Shown piece after piece: positions 13,451-24,700 of a stretch of 64,000 nucleotides of DNA (position 1 is the first letter of the stretch; each line of letters opens with the position of its first letter). A program made the position numbers and the translations under genes. A model generated the notes under the pieces. That model had not been told where the DNA came from, did no database searches, and saw only the letters and a program-made list of their open reading frames with translations. The stretch covers positions 1 through 64,000 of the forward strand of contig QNGE01000778.1 in the NCBI GenBank assembly GCA_008508345.1, read 5' to 3'. Source of the stretch: Paragonimus westermani. Lineage: Eukaryota; Platyhelminthes; Trematoda; Plagiorchiida; Troglotrematidae.

Positions 13451-13744
13451 ATATATTGTCATTGTGAGGTCGTTGTGATTCGCTCGCAAGGGTCATGGAA
13501 GATGTTCTAGGTACTATGAACGCAGATAGCAGCTGAAGAATCTACGTGATTACAATATATTCAATTTATTTTTGCTGGTTTTAAAAGTAAATCTCTCACA
13601 AGCCCCGATTATTCATTACTGCAATCCGTGCACTTGTATTTTTTCGTTGTGCAGTAGCATAACGGTTGCCTGTTATGTCTCTGTTTCAGTAAAAATAGAC
13701 AATAAGTTGTAATCTTATTCCTACCATAACACGCAACGTGACCG

Positions 13745-14345
13745 CAGAAGACTGTAGAGTTCAACGGGGTATAGCCGGCCGGTTACGAATAACGCAACGA
13801 GTAAACAAGGAGCATATTGCCGACACACGAAAACGACGTGAGATTGAGCGAATGACAAGACGAAGGGTTAGTACAGCGGAACGGCAAACGAACATGCAGC
13901 GGGGCCGTGCATTTGTGTGCGCGAACGACTTGCCGGTAACCATACTCGTTCAGACAAACAACTGAGCGCATACAAAAGTTGGGAACGAAAAGAGTACAAA
14001 TGGAAATCGTAGGTTTAGAACAGTTAGCAATAAACAAATACGGGCGCTACAATACGCTTCGTCTGCGAATTTGTCCATTACACGAAATCCTGTACAGGTT
14101 ATGCCAAAACATAGGACCACGAACACGTACACCCATTTGCACGGCTGATGTGTATTCGCACACATTGGACAGCGATACATTGTCGTTCGTCCTTGTGGCA
14201 TGTCCCCAACAGCACGTACACACTATTTCAATAGTCGCTTCTGGTCCATCATCTTCCTGATGTTGACACTTGCCATTCACTTCCCAAATTGTGAGTGGTG
14301 CACTATTTACCAATGAAGCTGCCTATTGTACAACAGTACCAACGC
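13745..14345 (+). repeat. Dispersed non-coding repeat, longest copy
   Basis: The left half (13745-14070) matches 45865-46170. Both contain 'ggccggtta', 'acgcaacgagtaaacaagga' versus 'acacaacgattaaacaagga', 'cagcggaacg', and 'ttagcaataaacaaat'. The right half (14070-14345) matches 95-330 and 13180-13450. The joined unit is therefore about 600 bp. A 75-residue frame at 13738-13965 is partly shared with the 45.8-kb copy, but the frames diverge in length and I see no domain. I cannot assign it to a known transposon class; it could be a non-autonomous element or a UTR/LTR piece of a larger one. Confidence 0.65.
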
Positions 14346-16789
14346 AGTAAAAATTCACACTGATGGACGAACACAAAGGCGACCAATTCTGACCAACATG
14401 CATGCTGTAGGTTAGTCACGTTCTTGATTGAGTGCGATTGTTGGTCGGCGGTACATGCGAGTAGATACACAAATCGAATTGCTTAATATGCCAGCAACTT
14501 AGTGACACTGATATATCGATTGTGTACAGTATCACCACAAGCTCCCCGCACAGTTGTGTAAGGCTTCATAGCTTAACCCGTTCGTCCGGATACGCGAGCT
14601 TCATAGTAGTAACCACAACGACTTTTCTTATGTGTACTGTGACCATATATGGTTGTATGCAGGTGTGCAGTGACCATCGTTGCTCCATTCTTTGGACGAC
14701 AAACATATGATGACTAAACGGATTCGACCTTCGAGGAAGGGGATGAGATATGGTATTGAATCTGTCCATCTGGCAATTAGCCACATGTTCCACCAGAACA
14801 AAGTTGACCACAGCCTGTATTTGGGTTTCAGTCATATCCGATCCAACCACTTTGCAATTCTTACAGTGTTTTCAGGACAAGAATTAAGAGTTCACACATG
14901 AGATCTAACTGTTGTTGCAGAGTGACCATTGCGTTCCACTTTAAAAGTGGTTTGCGACTGCTAGTCTAAACGCCGACTGCTACGACACATTCTGAATCGT
15001 CAATTAAGAACAACTTGGCACGGAGAGATCTCAAAATGAACAACTTTTTTAGAATAGCTTCTAAATTTGCATGATGAAGAACGACCTGGTTAAAGTACCA
15101 AATGAAGCAGGTAACATATTATGGAATAGTTGAAATGAACACTACAAATTCTGAATCCGTCGTAAGTTGAGGGAAAATATTTTGGAAAGCACTTGACGCA
15201 TATCAAGAAGAGGTAGTTTCAATAAACCCAAATGAACAGTTTCTATAACTGAGTTACTTGGAATTTCTGCTTCTCGGGTGTTGTATTGTTTATACCTGAA
15301 ACAGTACGCAACGGACAGACTTAAGGAATTGGCTGGATTTATCGCAAAAACAACAACTAACTCCGGAGGCATGGTATCTTTGCAGTTGGCCAAAGGAAGC
15401 TTGGTAGTGAAGCATTCGACAAACAGCTGGTATACAGACGGTCGAGGATGATTTCTCTATATGGGGAATTCTCGTATATACAGTGTCGAACTTTCCACAA
15501 ACAAAACCATGCACGATTCCAAGATGCTATTAGAAACCTCTGGCTATAACGATCCTCATGTTTCCGAATTTAAAAAATCAAAACTGAGCTGTTAAGTTGG
15601 GAAGAATTTGCAGTTCTCTTCCGTGAGAATAGCAATCACCTTGACCTGTAGTACTGAACATATATTCATTGAATTTGTCAAACCTTTCACCGCATTCCTG
15701 TCTCAATTGGGAAAAGTTGAATTCTGCAGTATGTGTTAACCAGATGTTACAAATCGAGGAGAATTGCTTTAAAGAGATTTTTATGGTCAGATTCAATTCA
15801 TTAAAATGTTTCCCTATTAACATCCAGAAGGCTGGGTTTTATATTCTCAGCCTTCATAGAAAATCACGTACGAAAATAGAGAAAATAATAACGACAAGAT
15901 CATACGGTCAACCCACTTTCCCATAGTGTCTTCTATAAGGATGGCTGATATAACATAAGCTGGTTATGTACACAGGCCGAAGTCAAAAAGTCCTTTCCAT
16001 ACTCGGTCAAAAATTCCATTTTCAAATTTAGAGTGCAAATGTTGTGGCGCATAAGAGGGTTAGGTCAGCACCTCTTAAATCGCCCTCACTGCGTTAATGC
16101 GCTAATGTCACGCCGTATCGATTGAGCGTGCTGTCGCACGCTGTTGTGTGCGGATTCAGATGCAAAGTGCAAAGTGTATTACCTGCCATCGCAGTAGAAG
16201 GGGAGTCATGCAAGAGAGTAGACCAGGTGGGGACAGTTTAACTGACATTAAATGCAGCAAGCGTAATTTCATGCATAGTGTATTTCACACTCATGATGCG
16301 GGCTGATTCGATTAACCTGGTGTCAATGGTAGGTTTGAAATCGCTGGTCGACCGATGAGGCAACAAAATGGAAACGGTTCATCATGTACCTATAAACGAT
16401 AGGCAGTTTACCTCGAGTGGAATAAAATGAACCGAGCTCACCGGATACTTTGTTGTTAACAGAGGATTGTCTGGATAGAAGCGTTCAGCAGCTTCAAAAC
16501 ACAAACTAAATCTTACTGATAGTTGGTCATCTGAAAACGAGAGCATAATCATTTCATTTTGCACCTCCTTATGTTCTTCATGTCTTAAGGTCAAGCAAGA
16601 TTTCTTCATTCTGGCCCGTAGGTACGGCATTTTTAACTGTCCAAAACATACGGCAAAACTTCTTCTTATCCATCAAAATAACTTCATTCTGACCCTGACA
16701 AATCCCCTTAACTTAGTCGAATCTGGGAAAAGACGGTTCCGAGCGATATATCGGAGCTAACGGTGGAGATGAAAGTTGAACAAGTTTTA
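14346..16789. other. Unassigned sequence
   Basis: No domain or repeat could be supported. The longest frames (15578-15823 minus, 15669-15926 plus) overlap each other on opposite strands and have no recognisable motif. Confidence 0.4.
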
Positions 16790-17400
16790 GCGGTACTAAT
16801 GTAGCGAGAAGGCGTCCAATAAAGCACAATCTTTATTGTCCAACTCGCCAGTCACATGCAACGCGCGCTCTCTCGTTTATGAGTCATAATTCCAACCCGC
16901 AACACCCCACGCCCCGGTTTCCGCTCACACGTCGTGTGCACTTCTGACCGGTTTACGTGTGTGATCGGCGCCTTCTACCGGGGGGTTTTCCGCCTGCCAT
17001 TTCTCGTCTGTTTGTCCGATTTCCTGCGCGATGGCTCGTCCGGCTGCTCGTGCTGTCCGCCATCCACCCAATGTTGGCCTTGACCGTATTCAAACATCGT
17101 GTCGAGATGTTCCTCTAAATGTTGGAAAAACCACGCCTCCGATCTGGCCGTCTGTCGTATTTCGCCTGCCCTGCCTCGCCCGTTGGTCCGATCCAGTCGA
17201 GCGATGACTCATCCGGTCGTGCACGTTGTTGTTGATCTGATCGCAATAGGCTTTTGAACGTACCTCCCCCCACGTTGAGGTATTCGGCCGAGCGCTCGAA
17301 AACTCGCACCTCCGGCCCGACAATCCACCACACTAAGACTGTCTTTCTGTTTTGGTAAGACACCTTATGGAACAGTATGCCAGTGAAAATATCGATCACT
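16790..17400 (-). repeat. Candidate solo LTR
   Basis: This GC- and CpG-rich block stands out from its surroundings. Read on the minus strand, it has a GC-rich body and ends with an AATAAA hexamer inside a small hairpin (aataaag / ctttatt, 6-base loop, near 16818-16837), followed by a short tail. That is the layout expected of the R-U5 end of a retroviral-type LTR. No second copy and no flanking pol sequence are visible, so this rests on architecture only. Reading frames across it (for example 17115-17399 minus) have no known domain. Confidence 0.35.
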
Positions 17401-18779
17401 CCTTGTTAAGTGACAAAATGGTTCAGTTTTGATTGCGATTTCACGGATGTGTCCGAGATTGTTGGAAAGGCAACAGAGACTGAACCTCATTTGGATTAAG
17501 TTACGTAAAACCAAAACATCCATGGTGGCATATGCGTTCTAAACACTGAAATGGATAGTGGTTTTTCATAGAATGTGTCCCAAGAGTACGACCAGTGGAG
17601 CGTTGGTAACATATCTGACCAGAGTCAAGTGAAAATTGGTACGTGTCAGCCGTCTTAAGACAACATGTGAGCTATGAACGTACTCTGTCTGTATGCTTTC
17701 ACAGAAACCCACGTCGTCCAGATACGCACCATTGTCGTCACTGTTGCCAAGCAGTGATAACCATGCTCGAGCCATCGACAAAACTCTGCACTAAAATAGA
17801 CCGACAGCATGAGAAATGCAGTCATGCATTAATTAGTTAACCACATGACGAAAACCACACATCTAGTTCTTTAATTTTGCATCAAACAGTCTTATGAGGT
17901 TGCTTGTCCGTAGGTAATCCAAAGATCTATATGAATACTGAATGTGTTGAGAGTCTGTATATCGACTCACATTCAAACATTGCAATCCTCCGTCAGGATC
18001 ATCACTATCAGAAACACTCAATAAGGGCGATTGACGAGTTCATTAAACTCGTCCTTCAACGGCTTGTTTGATGCAGTCGATACAGTCCTCCTTTCCGCTG
18101 ACGGAACTGAACATAATTGAGTGAGGGTGAACGGTTTGTCAACTTGCTTTAGGTTAATTCGACATCTGAAGTGGACTCGAATAACAGACTCCTCGGACGG
18201 TTTCGGATGATAATTATTTCAAAATAATATGCTTACTACACTATTAGACATCCACTAAAGTGAAGGTACACTACCCATTACCTTCCCTCTGGCAAAGCAT
18301 CCAATAATGTCATCAGTAACGTAGGCTGTGACAAAAGTTTGTGAAGGATGCAATATGTTGGCAGTAGTGAGTCCATGCGCAGAAAGGTAACTCTTAAGGC
18401 AAACCTATGTCGATGGTGACTCATGAACATTCTCGAATCAGGAGATCGAAGGACAGTTACTAAAAATAGTGGTTAAGGCTACTAAACCACCAGCGAGCGC
18501 GGTGGGTTAAAAGGTGAAGCAGATGGAAGATAATGAAATTTGTCCTAGACCGTTCCGAGAACTTTTGTTCATACTGACTAGGCGAGGTCTTTTTCTATGG
18601 GATAGAGAGAATACGGTTCACTGGTTGAGCACATCTCATTAGACCCCGTTGATAAGTTTGTCTGGCCAATTAATTATTACCTTCATCAACGTTCTCGTTA
18701 CTAGGTTGCGTGAAAGTGAAACACGTGATCCGTAATGATTAGATTACTGGGAACCTTTCATTTCACTGCACCAGGTCAA
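17401..18779. other. Unassigned sequence
   Basis: Nothing could be supported. The right part (from about 18480) may contain the decayed N-terminal reverse transcriptase region of the Penelope-like element that follows. Confidence 0.4.
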
Positions 18780-20090
18780 TACACAAATCTCAACTATGCA
18801 GAATGCCCAAACAGTTCCACTGAGACCAACACTGTTGTTAGCTAATTATCCACGACATGCCTCAACACAGTGGCTAGCTACGTTACTGGCTCCACTTAGC
18901 CAATCGATGGCGGACATTAGTTTGAACGAAAGCCTGACGTTAGAAGAACCGATTGATCCGGCTACTCTGAAACAGAAACAAATAGTCTGGATGGATGCTA
19001 AATCGAATGTCCAATAAACCGATCGTTGATATTCTACGCATGTATGAAGAATGGCCCCACCTGCCAACCATTATTCCGACACGGTATTTTGTTGTGCATA
19101 GTGAACGTGGAATTCCGATTTCATGATGAAAATGTTGAGAGAATTAATGGCGTTCCTATGGGGGTCAATTGGGACCGTTGATGGTTAGTATATTTGATGC
19201 CCATTTTGAGAACACTGCGGCGCCCATCATAGGCAGTACGCAAATATGCCATCGTTACGTTGACCATATACCGTGTAAGCAACAAAACGCTTGAGTGTAA
19301 TCGATACCTCAACGTTATATACCGAACAGAGTGACACGTCGGCAAACCAGATCGCAAAAGCAAAAACAAGTTGAGTAATATGCTACAGTTTTATTAACAA
19401 CGTAATCAATGAAATAAATGCTACAAACCTCAGTTATTCAATTTCACATGTACAAGACATGGGCTCCAGACGTTCAGGGATAAAAGCCACAAGAATACGG
19501 TTGAGGCTAGTAGACAAATGCAAAACCGGAAAGTCAATGTCTATGGACAGTGCAGGTGAAAGAAGGTGGGTAGGGACTGGCCAAGGAGTGTTTTGAGCCC
19601 TCAAGTAGTTCCACAAACCAAAGTCTGGACGTAATAAGCACATTTTGGACTAAAATGCATGGCAACCATCGTTTGAAATCGGAAAGAAACCGAGGTAGGA
19701 ACAAACACCAAGATTGGGAAGTGCATCAAAGGAATGTTTATTTCACTTAAGAGAATCGGCAGAATATCAGCTGTAACGAACGATGTACATGAAATAATCC
19801 AATTCCCACATGTCATGAACATGCTCAACAAACATATTAGGTTTAGGGTCAAGCATGTTGATAGTTCACTTGCGTTTCCGAATGTCCACTTTCGACAAAA
19901 GTTCAATCGAACGCTCAGACGAATGTGCACACAAATGATCAGGCAAACACGTCAATTTCAGTTTTGTATCAATTCATTATGTAACGCCATTGATTGGGAT
20001 GGTCTGATAGTAAGTCGGACGAGTTTGCACAAAAGGAAGTCAATCCAAAGAAATGGAGGTGCTAGAGACAAACTTATGGGCAAATAGAAA
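18780..20090 (+). mobile_element. Penelope-like element remnant
   Basis: On the plus strand, VPLRPTLLLANYPRHASTQW near 18817-18876 matches the conserved 'VPLRPI-s...t..laKwL' block of Penelope-like reverse transcriptases. Downstream, across frames, come SNVPINRSL, then FRFHDENVERINGVPMG near 19105-19160, then DAHFENTAAPIIGS...CHRYVDHI near 19195-19275. These correspond to the 'F.F.g..y.Q..GvaMGsplsp' and YVDD blocks. The catalytic YVDD reads YVDH here. A 117-residue frame at 19734-20087 could be the linker toward a GIY-YIG nuclease, but I cannot show the nuclease motif. The element is non-functional. Confidence 0.65.
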
Positions 20091-21785
20091 TCCCAAGGCC
20101 TACTGAAACAACAATGAAAAGCCCAGCTGTAATGGTCAATTATGAATTACTGAATGGTCTAAGTAAATGCAAGCGTACTTCACTAGGTCATAAGTGATAA
20201 TACAACGGAGTTCGGGCAAGTCACAGTAACCAAAGGATTGAGCTCACAGAAGGTATTCACAGGCATTCAGGATGACCACTAAAATATGCTAAATTACCCA
20301 TGGCTGAGATGTAAGCTTACTATGAAGCTATCTTGAGCCACTACAGCACGATCGGAACTGTGAGATGTGTGCAGTATTGCGGGGCTAAAAATAGCATTAA
20401 AAAGAGATTTAGTATCATCAAGTAATTATGCAAACTGGAAGAAGAGCAGACCGATACGTAAAAAGTTAACATGGTGTTACAAAGTCACTTCACTCAATTT
20501 AAACAACGTGCAAAAAGTGATGCAAGAGCATTAACATACAAGAGTGAAATATCATTAGTTCTTAGGAATAAGATACTCTCCATACAACCATCTCTAAACG
20601 GAAACGTTTACTGACCCTAAATCTAAGTCATTCCAACGAATGCCCATCCAAAGTGATGACTTTAGCACCCTGTGAAGGTTGCCTGATAAGAGGAGTTGCG
20701 TACATTCACAGCTCCAATCAACCACTTCTGATCTGCTCTGTCGCTCGGATAGCGAATTCACCCGTTGAGACGCGTCCTTCTGAATGCCCAGTCACCTACG
20801 TGGCCACGTACATTGTAAGTTGCATCATAAGTTCAAGAAGCACACACTAGTGTGGGGCAGAAACAGTCCCGAGTGTAACAGTGTAATGCAACCAACCGTG
20901 GATTCAACAACAGGACAAACAGCTAGTGATATTAGAGACTACATTTCCTAATCTATTGACCACAGGTTAAGTTGGATGAAGTGTCTTACTTCCATCACGC
21001 TACAAAAAGCTATTTCGTCTTTCCCAAATGTTAACAGTCAAAACTGGTCTCGTCGCCTGTGCGTGCAGAAGGACCTCTTGTCACAATCATCCGTTTACCT
21101 TAGGGACGAATTGATCATGATAATGTAGTTGTGTTGTGTATGAAATTGCCCACTAATTTCACGATATCTAACTTTCCTCCAGTATACTCCATGGTAGTGT
21201 GCACCCGAGAAAATGCAGCGAAGTGCTCTCAAGAAATACACTGTGTAGTACAATATTTCTGACTTCATTTTGTTGGAATATGTTTGAGACCGAGTGAATA
21301 TTTATAATTTCACAATAATTTGTGAGCAACCGGTAATTTGGGGGCTACTGATCACGTTTCCCTTCGGCTTCGCTTGGTTGCTTACGTCAGATCCACTCTA
21401 AACACTACCAAAATTGCAGTTAGTTTGGCTGATCTGGAGAAGTTTCTGTGTCACAAATGAAACTTCACCAAAAAACCAAGTTACCAATCGTCCACAAGTT
21501 CTGAAGTCTCTGACTTGTGTTTCGAAATTCGTTGCGGGAACTGGATGTCATGTTTGATATGCAGGCTGTCGAGGTCAACAATCGATTTCATAAGCCTTAA
21601 AACTATCGATTTATTTACCTGTCAATCTAGATACCAATGTTATCTCTTATTTCATCTCATTTTTTCTTACGCCTGCATGTATGATTTTGTCTAAGCAAGC
21701 TGAAGTCAACCGATCAAGTAATCGATCGGAGTGATTCAAATGAACTTATTCAGTGACGCCAAATTGATGACATCCAATCACACGC
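20091..21785. other. Spacer upstream of the adenylate cyclase
   Basis: No upstream coding exon for the cyclase could be recognised, and no clear TATA element. A pyrimidine-rich stretch at about 21650-21692 ends in an AG (21694-21695), about 90 bases before the start codon. It could serve as a 3' splice or spliced-leader acceptor. An in-frame TGA at 21768-21770 closes the cyclase frame upstream. Confidence 0.4.
21694..21695 (+). promoter_or_regulatory. Possible splice or trans-splice acceptor
   Basis: The AG at this position follows a run rich in T and C (about 21650-21692). It lies roughly 90 bases upstream of the cyclase ATG, and an in-frame stop between the two means it would only affect the 5' UTR. 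Flatworms use spliced-leader trans-splicing, which needs such a site, but no transcript evidence is available here. Confidence 0.2.
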
Positions 21786-24700
21786 ATGCGCGCTTGGTAT
21801 CGTGGTTTAGGTGAATTCGATGAAAATGCATTGCATCACCACCTGTTCACAGACTTATTCGACCAGAATCGAAGCGGATTTGCTGTGTTGCATAAATATG
21901 TAACCGAAATTCAGAAAGTGTTACAAATGATGCAATTTCAGTCCAACCTCATCAATGACTATTTCTGTCAGCTATGGTTATATCGAACAAAAAGGCAATA
22001 CCGAACTGTGATTAAATTTTTTATGGTCGCCGTTCTGATGGGTGTTATGGAGCCCGGGCTTCTATGCCCTCTCGGGAAGGTTACTCAAATTCACTTGAAT
22101 ACGATTGCAGTAATCTTGTTCCTACTTTTCTACCTGTTCAGTTTTCGTCAGACCACCTTCTCAGCCTATCAGAAAGTCGCATTAGCGGCATCAATGCTCA
22201 GCATTTGGACACAGTTGCCTATTCGTTGTTACATTTTCAGTGGAAACTCCCCAATCTGGGGTTCTGTTTTCATATCAGTCTACGCAATACTTCTCATGCT
22301 CCCAATCAATGTAGAACTGGGTCTCTGCATTATTGTGGTGTACATAGTTTTGATTGAAGCAATCAGCATAATATATGATCGTGAGACCTATAAGGGCACA
22401 TCGCTCAGGTTGTCGATGAGTTACCGCACGCAGCTGTGGTACATGTTCGATTTGTCGCGCGCAACGGAAGTTACAAGAATGCTTGCTCCAAGAACCCACA
22501 AAGTAGTTGCTGTTAGAACTATGATATGGCTTCTGATTTGCTGCAGTGCTCTCTATCTGCGGTTTTGGAGTAATGTGCGAAAGCGGTTTGCATTCTTCAA
22601 ACTGGGCCACAGTGTTCAGGCTAGAAATCAATGTCATCGTGCGCACACAGACAGCATACATTGGATTGAGACTATAATGCCATTGCAAGTGAGTGTGGAA
22701 TACCAGAGACTGCGGATGCTCAACGAACATTCGGATGTGACCGACTGGCTATATATGCGAACATTCAAGAATGTTTCTATACTATTTGCAGATATTGTGG
22801 GCTTCACGAAAATGAGTTCTAAGTTGACCGCATTACAGATTGTACTCATTTTGGGTGATCTGATGAAAAAATTTGATGAGGTGTGTGAACTTACCCACTG
22901 TGAAAAACTGGGCACGTTAGGCGACTGTTACTATTGTATGTCAGGTAGCCAAGACATAGAAGTTGCACACGCAGTTTGTTGTGTAGAAATGGGATTTCAT
23001 ATGTATGATATTTTGAAGGCGTTTAATGGCGAACGTCAGCATTCGGTTAATATTCGCGTTGGAATACATACTGGAATCGCACACGCCGCCATACTAGGGT
23101 TTGAGCGATTTCGCTACGATGTCTACTCTTACGATGTAAGAATTGCGAACGAACTGGAATCTACCGGAAAACCCGGATTCATTCATATCAGCCAATCTAC
23201 TTACGACGATGTGAAAGACATCTACACGGTGATCGTAGGCCCGGATTTGGTGATCGATAAACGAGAGCAGCCATTTTTACTAGATCAAACCGCTGCGACA
23301 GTAAGTATCCCAACGTACTTCATTGAACCGCAACCTAGAATTGGCAGAACGAATAGTTCTTACGATAAATACGCACACCAGAGGAAGCAATCGACGGTCG
23401 TTGCAGAGGCTAATCAATCTGAACTCAGTGATCTACCTTGGTGTTCCTCTGAATCCACCAAAAATAGTGGAGAATCTGATTCCGATAATAGAGACACAAA
23501 CGACGAGTGGTTTGAATTTGAGTTATCAGCCTATGCACTGGCCGATATTAAACTAAGTCATCAAACAAATGCGCTGCATTTAAAGCATGATATTGCACTT
23601 ATACAAGAACTTCGTAGTGATCCAGCTAAGCAACATCTTTTGTTTCAGTCGCCTCCAGTAGATGCCCTCTTGTTACATTTCATCAATCCAGAAATTGAGT
23701 GGCATTATCAACGTCATCTGTGTTCGAACATTGGACCTGCCTTTGTTGACTCCGAGAAGCTAGCTCGCGTGATCGATGCACTTGTTCTGCTGATTGTTGT
23801 ATTTCTTCTAGCTAGTATAGGCATGATTGCCACCTTGGAGGAAAACCAGGCTCACTACTATTTGGGTGCTATTCTTTTGGCGTGGTGCATTTGTGCAACA
23901 TCATGCTTCACCGGTTTAACCTATCCAGATCGCATCAAAGGCAAATGGACCAAAATCTATTATGAAATCAACACAAATCCGCTCGTTCGAGAACTATACT
24001 TGGGTATATTTACTTTCCTACCGACAGGGATCACCCTGGGCTATCGATGGACATTTATGGAAAAAGAAGATTCAGCATCCCAAATGTATCTCTACGCAGC
24101 AATGAATTTTATTAGTGTCCTGGTGCACTGCATTCCATCTTCTTCGGCAGCCTGGGCTAGGTTTCTATGGTGTATGATCAGCCTGGTCTGTGTATGTATG
24201 CCAACACAGGCCAGAGTTGCGATCTTTCAGGAAAGTCAGTTCTGCATGAAAAACGTGACCGCGTTTAATGGAATACCACAGTACAAGTGGGTAACAATGC
24301 ACACACTTCAACTGCTTGTATGTGCCATTCTGGTACTAGTTATAACTCGTGAGACTGAACGTACATGTAAGCTGTGCTTTTTCGTGTATCGAGAAGCACA
24401 AATTGAAAGCGAGGCAGCGGAGAAAGCGGTGGCCGAAGCAAATGAATTGCTCTTCAACATTGTTCCTGATTACGTATTTGAAGAGCTTAAAGAGTTTGGA
24501 AAAGGTGGTTTGACCAGCAACCAAGGGACGTTGCATTATGCAGTTGCACATCCCATGGTAGGCGTGTCATTCATTTCGGTGTCCAATTTTTTCACCCTGA
24601 TCTACAGAGAAGATGTGGGTGGTGCAGAACGGTCGCTACGCTTATTGCACACCATTATTTGCACATTTGACAAGCTTTTACATCTTCCAACCACAAAAGA

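Noticed and set aside
17115..17399. A 94-residue minus-strand frame in the CpG-rich block
   Set aside because: High GC content lengthens chance frames, and the residues show no known domain; the block is better read as a possible LTR.
20653..20850. A 65-residue plus-strand frame considered as an upstream exon of the cyclase
   Set aside because: It has no similarity to cyclase N-termini, no paired splice sites were evident, and the cyclase frame already has its own ATG after an in-frame stop.
22275..22730. A 151-residue minus-strand frame inside the cyclase gene
   Set aside because: It is the antisense shadow of the conserved cyclase coding frame and has no domain of its own.
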